DNA of 45,562 nucleotides, from positions 1 to 45,562 of the forward strand of contig DASXOZ010000010.1 in the NCBI GenBank assembly GCA_036493895.1, written 5' to 3'. A model generated the notes under the pieces. The model saw only the letters and a program-made list of their open reading frames with translations. It searched no databases and was not told the origin of the DNA. The DNA comes from Candidatus Binatia bacterium. Its GTDB lineage: Bacteria; Desulfobacterota; Binatia; UBA1149; CAITLU01. Shown here in pieces: positions 7,822 through 15,483 of the stretch (position 1 is the stretch's first letter; each line of letters starts with the position of its first letter). The position numbers and the translations under genes are program-made.

Positions 7822-8613
7822 ATGTCCACCGCAATCGCACGCGCCGAAGTGGAGCTCGAGATCGACGAACAGGACGACGGCAGCGCGGCCGGCTCGCGCA
7901 TCCCGTGCGAGGAGGGCGCCGACTGGAACGTCATCGAGCGTGCCTTCCTCACCCGCCGCAGCATCCGCAAGTTCAAGAAGGCGCAGGTGCCCGCGCATCT
8001 CGTCCGCCGCATGCTCGAAATCGGCCGCTTCGCGCCGTCGCAGGGAAACTGCCAGCCCTGGCGCTTCGCGGTCGTGCGCGAGCCCGGGCTGCTGCGCGGC
8101 ATGGAGGAGTTCTGCGTCGCCGAATGCAGGAAGCTCGCCGCCACCTGCGACTACACCGCGCATGAGAAGGGAAGCCTCAAACGCTACGCCGTCGAGGCGG
8201 TCGCGCGGCTGGCGACCGCCAACGATCCCAACGCGCTGCACCCCGTTCCGATGCAGGTGCTGCGCCAGATCGCTGCCGGCGAGTTCATGGTGTTCCATCG
8301 CGCACCGACCGTGATCCTGCTGCTGGTCGACAAGCACGGCGTCGGCGTCCCCGAGATCGACATCGGCATCGTCGGCACCAACATCGTGATGGCTGCCGAG
8401 AGCCAGGGCATCGGCACCTGCTGGGTCGGCTTCTCGAAGCTGCTGAACAACAGCAAGGAGTGGCGTGAGCGCCTCGGTCTCGACGACCGTTTCCAGATTT
8501 CCGAGGCGATCTGCGTGGGTTATGCCGTCGGCAAACCGTGGCGGCGCGTCATCGATCGCGCCACCCACGACATCCAGTGGTTCGAGAACGGCCAGAGCAG
8601 CGTCGTCTTCTGA
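7822..8613 (+). CDS. Nitroreductase-family FMN oxidoreductase
   Basis: A 263-residue member of the nitroreductase fold. The FMN-binding element TRRSIRKFKKAQVP starts at about residue 44, followed by FAPSQGNCQPWRFAVV and, near the C-terminus, GTCWVGFSKLL. The acidic 40-residue N-terminal extension is longer than usual. ATG 7822 is preferred over ATG 7816 because the GGAGG is at 7810-7814; the gene abuts the TetR stop. The ferredoxin gene follows after 18 bp, so the two probably work as a reductase and electron donor pair. They may reduce an unsaturated or aromatic CoA intermediate rather than a nitro group; that role is inference. Confidence 0.88.
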   Translation: MSTAIARAEVELEIDEQDDGSAAGSRIPCEEGADWNVIERAFLTRRSIRKFKKAQVPAHLVRRMLEIGRFAPSQGNCQPWRFAVVREPGLLRGMEEFCVAECRKLAATCDYTAHEKGSLKRYAVEAVARLATANDPNALHPVPMQVLRQIAAGEFMVFHRAPTVILLLVDKHGVGVPEIDIGIVGTNIVMAAESQGIGTCWVGFSKLLNNSKEWRERLGLDDRFQISEAICVGYAVGKPWRRVIDRATHDIQWFENGQSSVVF

Positions 8614-8631
8614 CGCGAGGAGGATGCCGGA

Positions 8632-8973
8632 ATGAGCATGCTGCAGAATCTTCTCTACGAGAGCTTTCCGACCTGGGACGACCCCGAGCAGTGCCGCTTC
8701 CAGCGCGTCACGATCGACCACGACAAGTGCGACGGGTGCAAGATGTGCGTGATCGTCTGCCCCGCGCGCGTACTGGAGATGGTGCGCATCGACGGCAAGC
8801 GCAAGGCGAAAACCCTCGACGACATCACCGGCTGCATCAGCTGCAACAACTGCATGGCGATCTGCGAAAACGACGCGATCGGCGCGACCGGGCACTACCA
8901 GATGGGCGGCTACTACGAGAGCCGCGGGATCGGCAGCTTCAGCCCGCCGCGAACGTCGTTCTCGAAGGATTAA
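8632..8973 (+). CDS. 2[4Fe-4S] ferredoxin-like protein
   Basis: A 113-residue protein with two 4Fe-4S motifs: CDGCKMCVIVCP at about residues 33-44 and CISCNNCMAICE at about 68-79. The 22-residue spacing and C-terminal extension (YESRGIGSFSPPRTSF) are longer than in a bacterial 8Fe ferredoxin. It is the last gene of the operon and the presumed electron partner of the FMN protein upstream. Shine-Dalgarno GAGGA at 8617-8621. Confidence 0.9.
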   Translation: MSMLQNLLYESFPTWDDPEQCRFQRVTIDHDKCDGCKMCVIVCPARVLEMVRIDGKRKAKTLDDITGCISCNNCMAICENDAIGATGHYQMGGYYESRGIGSFSPPRTSFSKD

Positions 8974-9031
8974 GAGGAGCGGCCCGAATCGTCGACGGTT
9001 CCATCTGCGATGCGCGCCGTGGTGCGCGCCG

Positions 9032-10183
9032 TCAGGCGGGGGTCGCTGCCGAAGACGGCAACGCTTGGCTTGCGTCGTCCGGGAAGTAGCGCTGCCGGGC
9101 CCACAGCGCGACGTTGACGAGGCCGATGAGTGCGGGGACCTCGACCAATGGCCCGATCACGGCGGCGAAAGCCGCGCCGCTATGGATGCCGAAGCTGGCA
9201 ATGGCGACCGCGATCGCAAGCTCGAAATTGTTCGACGCAGCGGTAAACGAAAGGGTCGCCGATTCCTCGTAGCTGGCGCCAATGCGCTTGCTCAGGAAGA
9301 ACGAGAGCCCGAACATCACCACGAAATAGACAAGCAGCGGAATCGAAATGCGCAGCACGTCGAAGGGAAGCTGTACGATGGTTTCCCCTTTGAGCGAAAA
9401 CATCACGACGATCGTAAACAGGAGCGAGACGAGCGTCATCGGGCTGATGCGGGGGACAAACGTAGTTTCGTACCAATCGCGACCCTTCGTGTGGACGAGC
9501 ACCCGCCGTGTAAGGAAGCCCGCTGCGAACGGCAGGCCGAGGTAGATCGCAACGCTCTGCGCAATCTGGCTGATATCGATGTGGACGGCGAAGCCCTGGA
9601 GGCCGAGCCATCCCGGCAGTAGCGTCGCGAAGATGTAGGCGTAGACCGAGAAGAACAGGACCTGAAAGATGGAGTTGAAGGCGACCAGGGCCGCGCAAAA
9701 CTCGTGGTCGCCCTGGGCGAGGTCGTTCCAGACGATCACCATCGCGATGCAGCGGGCGAGCCCGATGATGATGAGGCCGAGCATGTACTCGGGCTTGTCG
9801 CGCAGAAACAGGACGGCGAGAGCGAACATCAGAAAGGGGCCGATCACCCAGTTCTGGACAAGCGAGAATGCAAGCAGTCGCTTGTGGCGAAAGATCTTTC
9901 CCAGCGCCTCGTAGCGGACCTTGGCGAGCGGAGGGTACATCATCAGGATGAGACCCACGGCGATCGGAACCGACGTCGTCCCGACGCTCATTCGGTCGAG
10001 CGCTGTCGTGAAGGCCGGCACGAAGAACCCGAGCAGCACGCCGAGTGCCATCGCAAGGAAGATCCAAAGCGTCAGATAGCGATCCAGAAAGGAAAGCCGC
10101 GCGACGACGCCGAGCTCGGCGCTGGTTTCATCGGAAACGCTCATCGCGGCTTCGCAGCTCGCAGGCTTCGCATGACCGGACAT
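9032..10183 (-). CDS. acr3: ACR3-type arsenite efflux permease
   Basis: About 383 residues with ten hydrophobic segments. The ACR3 hallmark [19 protein letters not shown] carries the conserved Cys needed for As(III) transport, and the C-terminal half has [18 protein letters not shown]. It exports arsenite across the inner membrane using the proton gradient. The start is uncertain: ATG 10183, GTG 10189 and ATG 10144 are all possible and none has a clear Shine-Dalgarno sequence. No arsR or arsC is nearby. The inverted repeat ATTGA-N6-TCAAT (10182-10197) overlaps the first start and looks like an ArsR-type operator. It converges with the ferredoxin operon, whose end is 58 bp away. Confidence 0.9.
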   Translation of the reverse strand: MSGHAKPASCEAAMSVSDETSAELGVVARLSFLDRYLTLWIFLAMALGVLLGFFVPAFTTALDRMSVGTTSVPIAVGLILMMYPPLAKVRYEALGKIFRHKRLLAFSLVQNWVIGPFLMFALAVLFLRDKPEYMLGLIIIGLARCIAMVIVWNDLAQGDHEFCAALVAFNSIFQVLFFSVYAYIFATLLPGWLGLQGFAVHIDISQIAQSVAIYLGLPFAAGFLTRRVLVHTKGRDWYETTFVPRISPMTLVSLLFTIVVMFSLKGETIVQLPFDVLRISIPLLVYFVVMFGLSFFLSKRIGASYEESATLSFTAASNNFELAIAVAIASFGIHSGAAFAAVIGPLVEVPALIGLVNVALWARQRYFPDDASQALPSSAATPA

Positions 10184-10197
10184 TGACACGTTTCAAT
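10182..10197 (-). promoter_or_regulatory. Inverted repeat overlapping the acr3 start (possible ArsR operator)
   Basis: ATTGA (10182-10186), six bases, TCAAT (10193-10197). Size and AT-rich arms resemble ArsR/SmtB operators. No ArsR gene is in the window, so the regulator would have to act in trans. Confidence 0.35.
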
Positions 10198-10260
10198 ATG
10201 CGGCACAACGTCGCGAAACTTCGATGTTTCGATGCTTTCCGAAAAGGTATGGTCGCTTCG

Positions 10261-10289
10261 TTGCGACGGATGCACTTCGGGCCTACGAT
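10261..10289 (+). promoter_or_regulatory. glyA promoter
   Basis: -35 TTGCGA (10261-10266), 17-nt spacer, -10 TACGAT (10284-10289). The predicted start at about 10296 coincides with the first base of the riboswitch P1 stem, which supports both calls. Confidence 0.6.
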
Positions 10290-10295
10290 GCCTCT

Positions 10296-10375
10296 CCCTC
10301 CGCGACTGGCGAATCCGTGGAATTGACCACGAGGAAACGGAGGGCTGTGAACCCGCCGCTCGCCTGGGCAACTTC
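10296..10375 (+). ncRNA. ZTP (pfl) riboswitch upstream of glyA
   Basis: The sequence matches the pfl/ZTP consensus in order. P1 is CCCTCCG (10296-10302) paired with CGGAGGG (10338-10344). The conserved GCGACTGGCG is at 10302-10311. P2 is CGTGG (10316-10320) with CCACG (10327-10331). After a linker comes the terminal conserved element CGCCTGGGCA (10361-10370). ZTP riboswitches sense the purine/one-carbon alarmone ZMP/ZTP and switch on glyA, purH, fhs or folD; here the downstream gene is glyA. A small hairpin, AAACG (10378-10382) with CGTTT (10390-10394), lies just before the GGAGG of glyA and may be part of a translational expression platform. Confidence 0.85.
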
Positions 10376-10408
10376 AAAAACGTTCTCGACGTTTGTGTGG
10401 AGGTTGCC

Positions 10409-11671
10409 ATGCAGGATTTCCGTCAGCTGCTCTCGAAGACCGATCCCGACGTGTATCGCGCGCTGCTCGGCGAGGAACGGCGCCAGCGCGAAGGCGTCGA
10501 GCTGATTCCTTCGGAGAACTACACGTACCCCGAAGTTCTCGCTGCGCTCGGCTCCGTCTTCACGAACAAGTACTCGGAAGGTTATCCGGGGCGCCGCTAC
10601 TACGGCGGCCAGACCTACACCGACCAGATCGAAGAGCTCGCGCGCGGTCGTGCCAGGCGCCTGTTTCGCGCGGAGCATGCCAACGTCCAGCCGCTTTCCG
10701 GCTCGCCGATGAACCAGGCGGTGTACTTCGCGTACCTGAAACCCGGCGACACGGTGCTCGGAATGGATCTTTCGCACGGCGGGCATCTGACGCACGGAGC
10801 CCCGGTGTCGCACATGGGGAAGATCTTCAACTTCGTGCGCTACAAGACCCGTGTGGACCGGCAGGGTGCAATCGATTTCGACGAGCTGCTGCGTGTCGCA
10901 AAAGAGACTCGTCCGAAAATCGTACTGTGTGGCTACAGCTCCTATCCGCGCGACTACGATTATCGCGCGTTCAAGTCGGTCGCCGACGAGATCGGTGCGA
11001 TGACGATGGCCGACATCGCGCACATCGGAGGCCTGGTCGCTGCCGATGTCATGCGAAACCCTCTCGATGTCGGCTTCGATTTCGTGACGACGACGACGCA
11101 CAAATCGCTGCGCGGCCCGCGCGGCGGCATGATCCTGTGCCGCAAGGAGCACGCAGCCACGATCGATTCGTCCGTATTCCCCGGCCTGCAGGGCGGCCCG
11201 CACATGAACAATGTCGCCGCGGCGGCGATCACGTTCGAGAAAGCATTGCAGCCGGATTTCCGGGTCTACGCGGAACAGATCCTGAGAAACGCAAAGGAGC
11301 TGGCGAAAGTCTTCGTGGACGGGGGCGTCGAGCTGATTACCGGCGGCACCGACAACCATCTGCTCGTCATCGACACCATCAGGAGCTTCCACCTCGACGG
11401 CAGGCGTGCCGAGGAAGTGCTCGACCGCATCGGCATCACGACCAACAAGCAGGTGATCCCCGACGATCCGCGCCCGCCGCTGCGCCCGAGCGGCGTCCGG
11501 CTCGGAACTCCCGCGTGTACGACCCGCGGGATGAAAGAGCCGGAGATGGAGAAGATTGCCGCGTGGATGATCGACGCACTTCGCCACGCCGACGAGGAAA
11601 CGCATCTCGAGCGGCTCGCCGGCGAGGTGATGGCGCTCTGTTTGACGTATCCGGTGCCGGGCCTGGAGTAA
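10409..11671 (+). CDS. glyA: Serine hydroxymethyltransferase
   Basis: A 420-residue PLP enzyme interconverting serine + tetrahydrofolate and glycine + 5,10-methylene-tetrahydrofolate, the main cellular source of one-carbon units. Seen: ELIPSENYTYPEVL near the N-terminus, YYGGQTYTDQIEELA, the LSHGGHLTHG loop, and TTTTHKSLRGPRGG, where Lys232 forms the internal aldimine. Length fits the bacterial family. The ATG at 10409 has GGAGG at 10399-10403. Regulation by the ZTP riboswitch in the 5' leader links it to the folate/purine state. Confidence 0.96.
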   Translation: MQDFRQLLSKTDPDVYRALLGEERRQREGVELIPSENYTYPEVLAALGSVFTNKYSEGYPGRRYYGGQTYTDQIEELARGRARRLFRAEHANVQPLSGSPMNQAVYFAYLKPGDTVLGMDLSHGGHLTHGAPVSHMGKIFNFVRYKTRVDRQGAIDFDELLRVAKETRPKIVLCGYSSYPRDYDYRAFKSVADEIGAMTMADIAHIGGLVAADVMRNPLDVGFDFVTTTTHKSLRGPRGGMILCRKEHAATIDSSVFPGLQGGPHMNNVAAAAITFEKALQPDFRVYAEQILRNAKELAKVFVDGGVELITGGTDNHLLVIDTIRSFHLDGRRAEEVLDRIGITTNKQVIPDDPRPPLRPSGVRLGTPACTTRGMKEPEMEKIAAWMIDALRHADEETHLERLAGEVMALCLTYPVPGLE

Positions 11672-11843
11672 TCGTCCGAGGGAATTTGGCATACGAATGC
11701 TGCCACTCACGCTGACCTTGTTGCCCCGACGATTCAGGGAGTTCCGAGCAGCTGCCGTCAGCCTCCTTCACTCAACCCGCGCGCTCTCCGAGCATCCCGC
11801 GCTCGCTGATCCCTATTCGCTTACCTGAAAGACGGAGGGGTCC

Positions 11844-12236
11844 ATGTCGAAATTTTTCAAAATCGCGTGCGCTTGCGCGCTCGCCTCGACAGTCGTCTTT
11901 GCAACCACGGAGATCTGTCACGCGGGCAGCGTCTGCCTGCAGGCAGGGAGCGTTACCTACACTTGCAGCGGCATACCCAAAAAGGGCCTCAAGGTTTTCG
12001 CGTGCCACAATGACGTGAACATTCCGAGCGTCGCCAGCGGGTTCGTTGACGGCAGCGGCAACCGCATCATGGGCATCACCGAGACCTGATCGACAGGGGG
12101 CAGCCAGCCGGTCGGTACGATCATGATGTCGTTTCTGCCGGATACCACGACCGGAAGCTTCCAGCGTACGTTCTCGGGGCTCGCCGCTGGGCCCACCAAC
12201 GACAGCGGGACCGTGGACATCGTCACCTGCCCGTAA
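11844..12236 (+). pseudogene. Small secreted Cys-containing protein interrupted by an in-frame TGA
   Basis: The frame starts at ATG 11844 with a good Shine-Dalgarno sequence (GGAGGGG) and a signal peptide (MSKFFKIACACALASTVVFA), then GSVCLQAGSVTYTCSGIP. TGA at 12087-12089 (codon 82) stops it after 81 residues. The same frame then continues in protein-like sequence (SQPVGTIMMSFLPDTTTGSF, then NDSGTVDIVTCP) to TAA at 12234-12236. The simplest reading is a nonsense mutation or sequencing error in a 130-residue exported protein. A functional 81-residue form, readthrough or selenocysteine insertion are less likely. No family recognised. Confidence 0.6.
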
Positions 12237-12314
12237 GTCGATCGGGTGGCGAGCGGTGCCGGAGGAGCGGGGCGTCAGCCCACTCTCTGAGTCGTCCGGC
12301 TTCTCATACGACCG

Positions 12315-12352
12315 GCGCAGAGCCGCCAGGCATATCCCTGGCGGCTCTGCGC
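12315..12352. terminator. 16-bp perfect hairpin between convergent genes
   Basis: GCGCAGAGCCGCCAGG (12315-12330), 6-nt loop, and its exact reverse complement (12337-12352). It lies between the plus-strand interrupted gene and the minus-strand higA, so it may terminate both. There is no U-tract on either side. Confidence 0.6.
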
Positions 12353-12400
12353 TGATCGATACGAACCTGGCCGCGCACCCGGCGGCTTTACTCGGAAGCG

Positions 12401-12703
12401 CTACGCTGCATCGCGCCGCCGGAGCGCCTGATCCAGATCCCACGTCGCCTGCAGGTTCATCCACAGCCTGGCGGACGTGCCGAGCACGTCTGCCAGGTCG
12501 AGTGCCGCGTCTGCCGTGATCCCTCGACGCCCCTTGATGACCTCGTTCAATCTGGCTCGGGTCCAGCCGATTCGTTCCGCAAACTCGGCCTGCGTGATCC
12601 CGCCGGGAATGAGGAACTCTTCGAGGAGAATTTCGCCGGGATGGAACGGGTTTTTTGGCAGACGCTTGCCGGGAGTCCCCCGCTTTGTCTTCTTCGCGAC
12701 CAT
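12401..12703 (-). CDS. higA: HigA-family antitoxin
   Basis: A 100-residue HTH antitoxin of the HigA/VapI type: NPFHPGEILLEEFLIPGGIT then QAEFAERIGWTRARLNEVIKGRRG, and the C-terminal ALDLADVLGTSARLWMNLQA. The ATG at 12703 shares one base with the toxin stop (TGATG). An N-terminal extension further upstream only overlaps the toxin gene. It binds HigB and probably the long palindrome at 13001-13021. Confidence 0.93.
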   Translation of the reverse strand: MVAKKTKRGTPGKRLPKNPFHPGEILLEEFLIPGGITQAEFAERIGWTRARLNEVIKGRRGITADAALDLADVLGTSARLWMNLQATWDLDQALRRRDAA

Positions 12704-12993
12704 CAGTGGTAATCCTCGATGGAAACGTCGCGGGCGTTTCCGTCCTGCCAGCGGAAAATGACGCGCCACTGGTCGTTGATCCGGATCGAATGAAATCCGC
12801 GCCATTTCCCCCGAAGCGCCTCGAGTCGGTTACCCGGTGGGAGCCGGAGATCGTGCAGCCCGTCTGCGTCGTGCAAGTACGCGAGCTTTCGTCGCGCAAC
12901 CCGCCGGAGCTCGGGCGGGAATGACCTTGTCGCTCGCGTCACGCGGTCGAGAAAGAGGTCCTCGGCCAGCGCGTTGCCGAAGCTCTCGATCAC
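12703..12993 (-). CDS. higB: HigB-family toxin
   Basis: A 96-residue RelE-superfamily mRNA interferase. Diagnostic elements: ARRKLAYLHDADGLHDLRLP, then GNRLEALRGKWRGFHSIRIN and DQWRVIFRWQDGNARDVSIEDYH, the usual HigB C-terminus. The start is GTG at 12993, exactly 6 nt after the -10 box, which predicts a leaderless mRNA. An ATG at 12999-12997 is out of frame. It is the first gene of the toxin-antitoxin operon. Confidence 0.93.
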   Translation of the reverse strand: MIESFGNALAEDLFLDRVTRATRSFPPELRRVARRKLAYLHDADGLHDLRLPPGNRLEALRGKWRGFHSIRINDQWRVIFRWQDGNARDVSIEDYH

Positions 12994-13028
12994 CAGGCAT
13001 GGTTATCGATAATCGATAACCGTGTCAA
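12994..13028 (-). promoter_or_regulatory. higBA promoter and operator
   Basis: Minus strand: -35 TTGACA (13028-13023), 17-nt spacer, -10 TAACCA (13005-13000), 6 nt (TGCCTG), then the GTG start. The spacer and part of the -10 are a 21-bp near-perfect palindrome, GGTTATCGAT / ATCGATAACC with one central base (13001-13021), the likely HigA operator. Confidence 0.7.
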
Positions 13029-13074
13029 GACGGGGGGATCGCGAAAAATCCGCCAGGCCGCGGCTGGGAAACCC

Positions 13075-13111
13075 GCGAGAGCCGCCCGGAATGCTCCCGG
13101 GCGGCTCTCGC
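13075..13111. terminator. 15-bp perfect hairpin downstream of the dockerin-like protein gene
   Basis: GCGAGAGCCGCCCGG (13075-13089), 7-nt loop, exact complement at 13097-13111. It follows the minus-strand gene ending at 13139 and shares the AGAGCCGCC stem core with the hairpin at 12315-12352. On the minus strand it is followed only by GGGTTT, so it lacks a real U-tract. Confidence 0.55.
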
Positions 13112-13138
13112 AACCATGCGGCTCTCGTCAGGCCCGTT

Positions 13139-14017
13139 CTACGGACACGGAATCGAGCCAGGATTCCCCGACTCGTCCGTGAACGCGCACGCCCCGTTGA
13201 CCGGCGACGTCCCTATCTGGGAACACAACGCCGACGGCAGCGCCTTGCACTGCACCGTCTCGACTTCCGTCGACATGCTGATGCTGCCGACACTCGTTCC
13301 GATGTCGTCCTCGTTGTCGTTTTCGCCGGTGACGCAGCAAGGGACAGGCGGAGGCAACATCACGTTGGCGCAAGGATCCGGAGTGACGTCGCAGGCATCG
13401 CTGCCATCCTCGTCACCCTGATTGTCGTCATCGCCCTGATCGTCGCCGGAGCCGGAGGGGACGTTCACCTGCACCAGCACTCCACCGTTTTGCGTGCAAT
13501 TTTCGGTATCCTCTTCGCACTTGGCGACTCCGGTCGGAGGCTGGTCCTCGTTGTCGTCACCGAAGCTCGCGATGCAGCAGACCGTCGTGACCTGGCTGGG
13601 AAGCGTCGTCGTGGTTTCCCCAGACGGCTGTGTCGTCGTCGTGAGCTCGCCCAGAATGGTCGTCGTGGTCTGACCGGGCATCGTGGTGGTCGTGGGAGGA
13701 ACGCAGCCGGGCGCGCAACTCATGTGCATCGGAAATCCGACCGACGAACGCAGGACCACCAGCGCATCACCCGAGGTGACGCGGCCGGAATCGTCAACGT
13801 CGCAGTCGCAATCCGTGTTGGTGTCTCCGCACTGGCCGGCGCCGACGGAAACCTTCAGCACGACGAGGGCGTCGCTCGCTGCGGGCCGGTTTCCCATCGA
13901 AACGGGTTGGCCGCAGTCACCATGGTGGGCACTCGCGGTCACAGCCGGGACGGTGATCGCGAGCGCAAGCGCAGGGGCGAATATCCATACTCGTGAATTC
14001 AGGAAACGTTTCATCAT
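13139..14017 (-). CDS. Secreted protein with two dockerin-like repeats and Thr-rich linker
   Basis: A 292-residue exported protein. A signal peptide (FLNSRVWIFAPALALAITVP) is followed by two dockerin/EF-hand-like repeats (RPAASDALVVLKVSVG and SGRVTSGDALVVLRSSVG, with CDCDVDDSG as a calcium-loop-like segment), a Pro/Thr linker with four TTTT runs (about 120-155), then a Cys- and Asp-rich C-terminal region with stretches such as SGDDQGDDDNQGDEDGSD. The repeats probably bind calcium and the linker spaces a surface domain from the cell. The start at 14017 has a GGAGG upstream; another Met follows directly. Related architectures are frequent as paralogues in deltaproteobacterium-like genomes. Function unknown. 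Confidence 0.8.
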   Translation of the reverse strand: MMKRFLNSRVWIFAPALALAITVPAVTASAHHGDCGQPVSMGNRPAASDALVVLKVSVGAGQCGDTNTDCDCDVDDSGRVTSGDALVVLRSSVGFPMHMSCAPGCVPPTTTTMPGQTTTTILGELTTTTQPSGETTTTLPSQVTTVCCIASFGDDNEDQPPTGVAKCEEDTENCTQNGGVLVQVNVPSGSGDDQGDDDNQGDEDGSDACDVTPDPCANVMLPPPVPCCVTGENDNEDDIGTSVGSISMSTEVETVQCKALPSALCSQIGTSPVNGACAFTDESGNPGSIPCP

Positions 14018-14300
14018 CGAGTTCCTCCGATGCAGGGTTCTTGTGCAGGCTTCCTCGGCAGACCCAGTCGTGATTGCGTTGCCGCACAGCGCCAACTCGG
14101 CGACGACACTTACACCGGTGTCGGCCGTGTGGAACCCTGAAACGATGGTTGTTTCCCAGTTGGAGGAGCCCGGATGGGTAGAAAGTCGCGCCTTCCCCAC
14201 GCGAGGTAAATCCGCGATGCCGTCTTCGACCGATCAGGTAACGGATTGCCGGCGTTCGCCTGCTATCGAGTAACGAGCGCTGGCATGCTGCCGTTCGCTT
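14018..14300. other. Intergenic stretch, no gene seen
   Basis: Upstream of the dockerin-like gene and downstream of the lipoprotein gene, both minus. No convincing coding frame, riboswitch or promoter hexamers were recognised. Confidence 0.5.
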
Positions 14301-15308
14301 CTATCGGGAATATTGCTGCTGCTGTTCCCAGAGCTGGCGGTTGTATTCTTCGTCGCGGTCTGCCGCAGTCCTTGGGGGAGCAAGGACGGGCGGTGGCGGT
14401 GCTGCAACGAGAGCGGCGCGATCCGGTTGCGCACTCGCCTGAGCCGGGCTGCCTGGGTTTGGAGTCGGCATGGCAGCGTGCGGAACGGCTTGTGCGGCCG
14501 CTTTTGCGGAAAGTGGGCCGGCCCCGCTGCTCGCGATCGGAGCGGCCTCCGGAGGCGCATCGGCCTGAATGGCAGGCAGATCGTCGATGCGGCGCATCTG
14601 GAACCGGAAAGGGAAATCTTCTCCGTTCCAGTGAATCAGCATCCCGATCTCAGGAGGGTACTTTCCTCCTGCTCTTTGCACGAGGACGCGGCCACCCACG
14701 GACTCTCCGGGATTGACTGTCGTCGTCTGGAGCATGGCGTCACCAATGTGCGCGATCGTTTCGTTGAGCGCCTGGTGGACGCCGTAGATTCCCTCCGAGG
14801 TGGCGGCGGCCGATGCGGAAATGCCTGCAGCGGCCTGCCCGGCGTCGTAGTAGCTGGCTTTGTAATGATACGTGCCATGGGGAGTATAGAAGGTACTCCT
14901 GTAGGTCTGGTGTGCGCCCGCCTCCGACGCGGCCGCGGCGACGGCGCCGAGCAGCACGATCGCGACGTCAGCGGCGATGGCCTTGTTGCGCGCCTCTCGC
15001 GCGAGATCGTCGACCGTATAGATGTGCAGCGCCTTGTTGAGCGCCGTAGTTGCCTGGATGTTCTCGGTGCCAAAGTTCGCCGGATAGCCGGACGCGTTGT
15101 ACGCAGCTACTGCAAAGACCAGCTTGCCCTCCGCGTCGAACTGCAGGGGCGTGACCTGAACGCCGCCGCCTCGCTGTTCGAGGCTGGTCGTGGGCGAACC
15201 GTGTTCATAGCGGACAGTTGCCGGCGGGTTCGCGACGGGAACCACGCGATAGGCGGTAGAACAACTCGTCGCCGCCAGGACAAGGAGCAGGCATGCGAGG
15301 AATCGCAT
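14301..15308 (-). CDS. Predicted lipoprotein of unknown function
   Basis: A 335-residue protein. MRFLACLLLVLAATSCSTAY is a lipoprotein-type signal with Cys16 as the acylation site (lipobox ATSC is slightly off consensus). The mature part begins with a beta-rich region (YEHGSPTTSLEQRGGGVQVT), has an Ala-rich helical segment (IAADVAIVLLGAVAAAASEA), and a domain with GGRVLVQRAGGKYPPEIGML and HWNGEDFPFRFQMRRID. The last 80 residues are Pro/Ala-rich and end in a Gln-rich, acidic tail. I do not recognise a family. ATG 15308 fits the signal peptide better than the in-frame ATG at 15356. Confidence 0.75.
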   Translation of the reverse strand: MRFLACLLLVLAATSCSTAYRVVPVANPPATVRYEHGSPTTSLEQRGGGVQVTPLQFDAEGKLVFAVAAYNASGYPANFGTENIQATTALNKALHIYTVDDLAREARNKAIAADVAIVLLGAVAAAASEAGAHQTYRSTFYTPHGTYHYKASYYDAGQAAAGISASAAATSEGIYGVHQALNETIAHIGDAMLQTTTVNPGESVGGRVLVQRAGGKYPPEIGMLIHWNGEDFPFRFQMRRIDDLPAIQADAPPEAAPIASSGAGPLSAKAAAQAVPHAAMPTPNPGSPAQASAQPDRAALVAAPPPPVLAPPRTAADRDEEYNRQLWEQQQQYSR

Positions 15309-15483
15309 CGTGGGGGCACGATGGTGCACCTGCGCAAGTGAGGCAAGCGCCGCCATGATGCAGCTCAGGAATCGTCGCGAAATCCGCCATTTGGACTGCT
15401 GTCTCCGGTGTAGCCGAACGCAAATGATGGGCTCTGCGGATCGATCCGGGCAGTCGTTTTGTCGCTCTGCGCGGCCTGCCAGC

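Noticed and set aside
12087..12123. SECIS element after the in-frame TGA
   Set aside because: A weak stem can be drawn, but the apical loop does not match known bacterial SECIS features and a nonsense mutation is simpler; kept only as a finding.
14018..14300. Possible cobalamin riboswitch in the region upstream of the dockerin-like gene
   Set aside because: A GGGGAAGGC-like string is present on the minus strand, but the other conserved elements of the B12 box are missing and the gene is not a cobalamin gene.
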